Part shown: positions 60,565-64,000 of the stretch, piece after piece
Layout of the letters: every line of letters starts with the position of its first letter
Numbering within the stretch: position 1 is the first letter of the stretch
Assembly: GCA_029232285.1 (NCBI GenBank)
Contig: JAOXFI010000047.1
Location: 1 to 64,000, forward strand
Direction of reading: 5' to 3'
DNA length: 64,000 nucleotides
Source of the DNA: Agmasoma carcini (nom. nud.)
Lineage: Eukaryota; Microsporidia; Thelohaniidae
Program-made: the position numbers and the translations under genes
The notes under the pieces: model-generated
Told to the model about the DNA's origin: nothing
The model's database searches: none
Seen by the model: only the letters and a program-made list of their open reading frames with translations

Positions 60565-61968
60565 TCATATAGATTTTTCAAAACTATGAGACTTCTCAAG
60601 CATATTAACCTTTTTATAATATGAAGATGTTCGAATCGTAATAAAATCAAGAATGGTCTGCGCCTCATCAAACGACTGGCTCTGCTTAACAAATATTTCA
60701 ACCAATTCACATAGCATTAACTCTTCCATATCAGAAAATGTACCAGCTTTGCTCTTTATATCATCAACAATCTCAACAACACTACCATTAGGAAGATCAA
60801 GACACTTAATTATCATACTTAAGGCCTTATTGTACTCTCTATTTACTGTATAGTGCCTCACTAGATATGTATTCATTTTAAGATCACTTTCGTTCATTGA
60901 TATGGCCTTAAGGAACTTAGACTCAGCTTGTGCAGTCTTATGAACACCTGCATATGCAACACCAAGTCCAAAAATAGAATAACTATTATTTTCTAACATG
61001 TTTAGGGATGATTTAAAGTATTTTTGAGCATCATTAAACTGATGTTTGGCATTGCACTCAAGGCCTAACAAGGAATAGGCGTGATAATTTTCTTTAATAG
61101 AAAGTGATTTAAGGAAAGAAGTTGTACTTTTTTCAAACTTACCCAAAAGGCTATAATAATTACCAATCACGACCCATGTGATGTAATGATTAGGATACGA
61201 TTCCATAAGACTCTTTGCCAAGAAGCCTAACGTCTCCTCATCCTTTTTATTCCAAAGAATGGTTGAGTATATCGACATCTCTGATATAATGTTCGGATGT
61301 GATAATCTTAGTAATTTGAATAGGTATGCAGCCTTGTCAACATCACCCTTTCGAAAGTAGTACGCGCATGCTTTTGATGTAAAATAGGCATTGTAATACT
61401 CGTCTAACTTTGAATAGTTAGATGGAAGTTTTTCATCTAGCCCTATTAAATCAACATAGAAAGTTGAAATAGGATCATTTGAGGGTGGTATGAACTTATG
61501 TCCTTCATTAAACAAAGCTTCTACGGTCTTTAAGAGTGGTGATTTAGTGAATGATTTTCTAAAATAATCAACGGCAACATGACATTTACCTCTGAGGGTG
61601 TACATCTCTCCAAGCAGTTGATCAATAAATTCTGTTTCATTATGATCAATTAAGAAGGATTTAATTACTTTAAAAGTGGTATTGTCAGTAATAAGTTTTT
61701 TTTCCAATATTTTTTTCAGTGATTGAGCAGCGTTTTTGTATTTTTTCATTTCCTTGTAACACAAAGCCAAATAAAATTCAGAAGTGTAGGTTGACAAATT
61801 TTCAAGGGCCCAAATTGCCAAAGAATATTCTCTGTTCTCATAATGCAAAATACCCGTCAACAACTTGAATTCTGGGTTGTCTTTTTCCATATAACTAGAA
61901 ATGAGAAGTGCAGAAGAATAATCCTTAAATTTTATACACGATTGTAGTTTTATGAGCGAATTTGTCAT
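60565..61968 (-). CDS. CDC27: Anaphase-promoting complex subunit Cdc27/Apc3
   Basis: A TPR scaffold of the APC/C ubiquitin ligase. It contains about ten TPR-like helix pairs. The diagnostic stretch EMSIYSTILWNKKDEETLGF (about residues 232-251), followed by SYPNHYITWVVIGNYYSLLG and YHAYSLLGLE, matches Cdc27's MEIYSTxLWHLxxxxxLxxL...WxxxGNxxSLxxE...YAYTLLGHE. At 467 residues it lacks the long disordered insert of yeast and human forms. Cdc23 is a less likely alternative. The start follows AAATTTATCC. Confidence 0.83.
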   Translation of the reverse strand: MTNSLIKLQSCIKFKDYSSALLISSYMEKDNPEFKLLTGILHYENREYSLAIWALENLSTYTSEFYLALCYKEMKKYKNAAQSLKKILEKKLITDNTTFKVIKSFLIDHNETEFIDQLLGEMYTLRGKCHVAVDYFRKSFTKSPLLKTVEALFNEGHKFIPPSNDPISTFYVDLIGLDEKLPSNYSKLDEYYNAYFTSKACAYYFRKGDVDKAAYLFKLLRLSHPNIISEMSIYSTILWNKKDEETLGFLAKSLMESYPNHYITWVVIGNYYSLLGKFEKSTTSFLKSLSIKENYHAYSLLGLECNAKHQFNDAQKYFKSSLNMLENNSYSIFGLGVAYAGVHKTAQAESKFLKAISMNESDLKMNTYLVRHYTVNREYNKALSMIIKCLDLPNGSVVEIVDDIKSKAGTFSDMEELMLCELVEIFVKQSQSFDEAQTILDFITIRTSSYYKKVNMLEKSHSFEKSI

Positions 61969-62458
61969 TTGGATAAATTTTTATTTATTTATTTAAATAT
62001 AAACTAAATAGATATAAAAGTATGATATCGATCTAATAAGCGATTTTATCTGTATTTATTAGATTTACCAAATAAAGACCATTGGGTTGTGATTCTATAA
62101 CAAATTATTGTTATTTTTATATATATATAAAGTTTTATTATCAATTTTTAAGATCATAATGAAAAAGATTAAAATTCACCATTATTACTCGATTTTAGTT
62201 ATAAAACGTGTAGATTTGTATTAAATCAGTGCCTTAAGTACAATATCTCTAATTTCATCTTAAATTAAAATATAAATATTATATTTACTATAACAAGGTA
62301 TATTCCCCTTATTTGGTATTTATAAGTTCTATATTGGGCTATAAATCTACTGATACATGTATTTGAAAATATATTTGTAATTTATTGAATTTTTAAAGAA
62401 ATTTATCTTAAGAAATATTAAATTTGGAACAAAAAAAAATTTGAAAAATTTTTTCAAG
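61969..62458. other. Intergenic stretch between divergent genes
   Basis: About 490 bp shared by the starts of CDC27 and UTP15. A/T-rich, with no other feature. Confidence 0.4.
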
Positions 62459-63787
62459 ATGAACATTCAAAGTAATTGTTATAAACTTGATACTTTGAAT
62501 GAAATCCCTTATACACAAATACACGACTGTGAAATACCAATTTCAAATGTAAATTCACAGGAGAAGATTGTATTCACGTCTTCAACCAATGCCTACGTCA
62601 TTAGAAACAATGGAGAGTCAAAGAAAATAGGCTTTCTTAGACATAACATAACATCGTTGGACTATTTTGATAATTTGGTGGCTATAGGATCACAGAATGG
62701 TGAAATAAAGATATTTACTGATGAAGGAATCCCTCTTTGTACATATTTTGAACACACTGCGACTGTTACCAATATAAAGTTTATAGATTCTCTAAATGTG
62801 GTATCTTGTAGTGATGATATGACATTGAAATTCTTTAAATTATCTGAAGATGAGTCATATCATACTTTAGAGGTTGATAGCTTGGTTAAGTGCCTTGCAT
62901 CTCGGGAAAATCGGCTATTGCTGGGAGGTGAAAAGCTACTTGTATATTCAATTGAAACATTTGAAAAGGAGTTTGAATATTTACCTGAGAAGTGTATTAA
63001 GCATAGCGTCTGGCTCGATGACAACAGGGTAGTCTATACATATGACAATGTCATTAATTTATTGGATATAACCAACCCAATTTCACATCTATCACGTTTG
63101 GTTCATTTTAAAGTTATCAACGGTATTTTTATTGATCCTAAGTTTATCTATACCTACTCGAATGATTGCCATTTAAAAGCACATTCACATTCTCTGTTGT
63201 CCGTTTTGGACTATAAATTGGAAGCTCCAATCGTTGGATTCATAAATAATAATGATAAACCTGTTGTTGGCCTATTAAATGGAAAGATTTTGGGGTATAA
63301 ACGCGTTAGCACTAGAAAAGCGTCAAAGAAGGTAAAATTACCGAATAGAAATGAATATGAAGAGATCATAGACTATCAGAATATTTCACAGAGTATCTAT
63401 AAACTATCGACGATAGAGAAGATGCTTCAAAGCTATAAATATAGGAAATGTTTCTTATATGTGCTTGAAAGGGAGAATGTTCATGAAATTTATGGTGTTT
63501 TAAAGTATATTGAAGATAATCAAAGTATTAAAAATATTTTAAAATCACATGATTTGGATGTGGTTAACAATATATTGGACATATGCATTGAATATTTTGG
63601 TATATTTGAGTTTAATCCCATAATTGTTAGTATTCTTGATCAAATGATATTCCTTTATATGGACATGTTTGACGAGAATGAGCCTCTGATTGATAAGTTA
63701 GTGTGTCTAAGTCATAAAATAGATGAAGAAATTGAATATCAGAGCATTCTTATACGAACGATTTCATTTCTTGAGTGTTTTTATTAA
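62459..63787 (+). CDS. UTP15: Utp15, WD-repeat protein of the SSU processome
   Basis: A t-UTP/UTP-A subunit linking rDNA transcription to 18S processing. The N-terminal two-thirds is a WD40 propeller (for example LVAIGSQNGEIKIF, VVSCSDDMTLKFF). The C-terminal helical domain, beginning near residue 325 (EKMLQSYKYRKCFLYVLER, VHEIYGVLKYIED), matches the UTP15 C-terminal domain's LKxFxYxxALDxxL pattern. I chose the ATG at 62459; the frame's upstream TTG is not credible. At 442 residues it is shorter than yeast (513). Confidence 0.82.
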   Translation: MNIQSNCYKLDTLNEIPYTQIHDCEIPISNVNSQEKIVFTSSTNAYVIRNNGESKKIGFLRHNITSLDYFDNLVAIGSQNGEIKIFTDEGIPLCTYFEHTATVTNIKFIDSLNVVSCSDDMTLKFFKLSEDESYHTLEVDSLVKCLASRENRLLLGGEKLLVYSIETFEKEFEYLPEKCIKHSVWLDDNRVVYTYDNVINLLDITNPISHLSRLVHFKVINGIFIDPKFIYTYSNDCHLKAHSHSLLSVLDYKLEAPIVGFINNNDKPVVGLLNGKILGYKRVSTRKASKKVKLPNRNEYEEIIDYQNISQSIYKLSTIEKMLQSYKYRKCFLYVLERENVHEIYGVLKYIEDNQSIKNILKSHDLDVVNNILDICIEYFGIFEFNPIIVSILDQMIFLYMDMFDENEPLIDKLVCLSHKIDEEIEYQSILIRTISFLECFY

Positions 63788-63932
63788 AATTTAGATAGAT
63801 TTTTGTTTTTTATATGCTAATTTTACATCAAATTTTAAATAGTGAAATCAATCCAATACATAAAATATTTTTTTTCGTACTTAACTTTTCAAAAAAAATA
63901 ATTAAAAGGCTTTCATTGTGACTATTTATTCT
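63788..63932. other. Short intergenic stretch
   Basis: A/T-rich spacer between convergent genes. Nothing recognised. Confidence 0.4.
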
Positions 63933-64000
63933 TCAATCCAAAATCTCACCGTGTTTAATCTTTGAGACAAGCTTGGCAACATCTATCATACCATCACAAT
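63933..64000 (-). CDS. C-terminal end of an unidentified gene (partial)
   Basis: A minus-strand frame enters from the right edge and ends at a TGA (63933-63935). The last residues read DVAKLVSKIKHGEILD. Composition and the short convergent spacing to UTP15 suggest a real gene. Too little is present to name it. Confidence 0.5.
   Translation of the reverse strand, partial: CDGMIDVAKLVSKIKHGEILD

Overview
The window looks like nuclear DNA of a microsporidian, an obligate intracellular fungal relative. The DNA is strongly A+T-rich. The coding sequences are eukaryotic, mostly intronless and shorter than their yeast or human counterparts. There is a mitosomal Hsp70 and a Tim22-like translocase but no respiratory gene, a degenerate chitin-deacetylase-like protein and two amino-acid importers. 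Many start codons are preceded by an A/T run and a short C-run, the CCC-type start motif described in microsporidia such as Nosema and Anncaliia. The exact clade cannot be fixed from sequence reading alone.

The layout alternates between compact gene islands and transposon-rich stretches. Region 1-6.3 kb holds the 3' end of a Ty3/gypsy retroelement with a 162-bp LTR, followed by decayed DNA transposons. Around 6.4-8.7 kb are ribosomal protein eS7 and a membrane protein whose reading frame is completed by a candidate 24-nt spliceosomal intron. Region 8.7-12 kb is a graveyard of Tc1/mariner relics and an unclassified repeat. Island 12.0-22.3 kb carries PNO1, RPN11, a tRNA-Glu/tRNA-Lys pair, mitosomal HSP70, an ARF-GAP, condensin BRN1, MED4, NC2-beta and uS10. 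Region 22.3-25.5 kb is repeats and a Merlin-type relic. Island 25.5-28.1 kb has an AAAP transporter, RNA polymerase AC19, EAF6 and an EMC7-like protein. Region 28.1-33.2 kb is repeats. Island 33.3-40.5 kb has a second AAAP transporter, several orphan proteins, a tether-like coiled-coil protein, a candidate RNase MRP (or P) RNA, the deacetylase-like protein and a Nem1/SCP-like phosphatase. Region 40.5-46.1 kb contains Merlin relics and a second phosphatase copy that shares a 412-bp identical block with the first. The rest (46.2-64 kb) carries CTP synthase, PES1/NOP7, tRNA-Ile, NTO1, a KE-rich membrane-anchored protein, TFIIE-alpha, TIM22, a PUS9-like pseudouridine synthase, an ASK1-like protein, BRE2/ASH2, NBP35, CDC27, UTP15 and the tail of one more gene.

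Functional themes are ribosome production (eS7, uS10, PNO1, PES1, UTP15, AC19, MRP RNA), chromatin and RNA polymerase II control (NTO1 and EAF6, both NuA3-type subunits; BRE2; MED4; NC2-beta; TFIIE-alpha), cell division (BRN1, CDC27, possible ASK1), the mitosome/iron-sulfur axis (Hsp70, Tim22, Nbp35) and dependence on the host (AAAP transporters). No bacterial-type operon, CRISPR array or clearly new multigene system was found. The most notable items are the mini-intron, the MRP-like RNA, the gene-conversion tract, the dicistronic tRNA gene, a sharply bounded inverted repeat around a tiny gene, and at least eight transposase relics.
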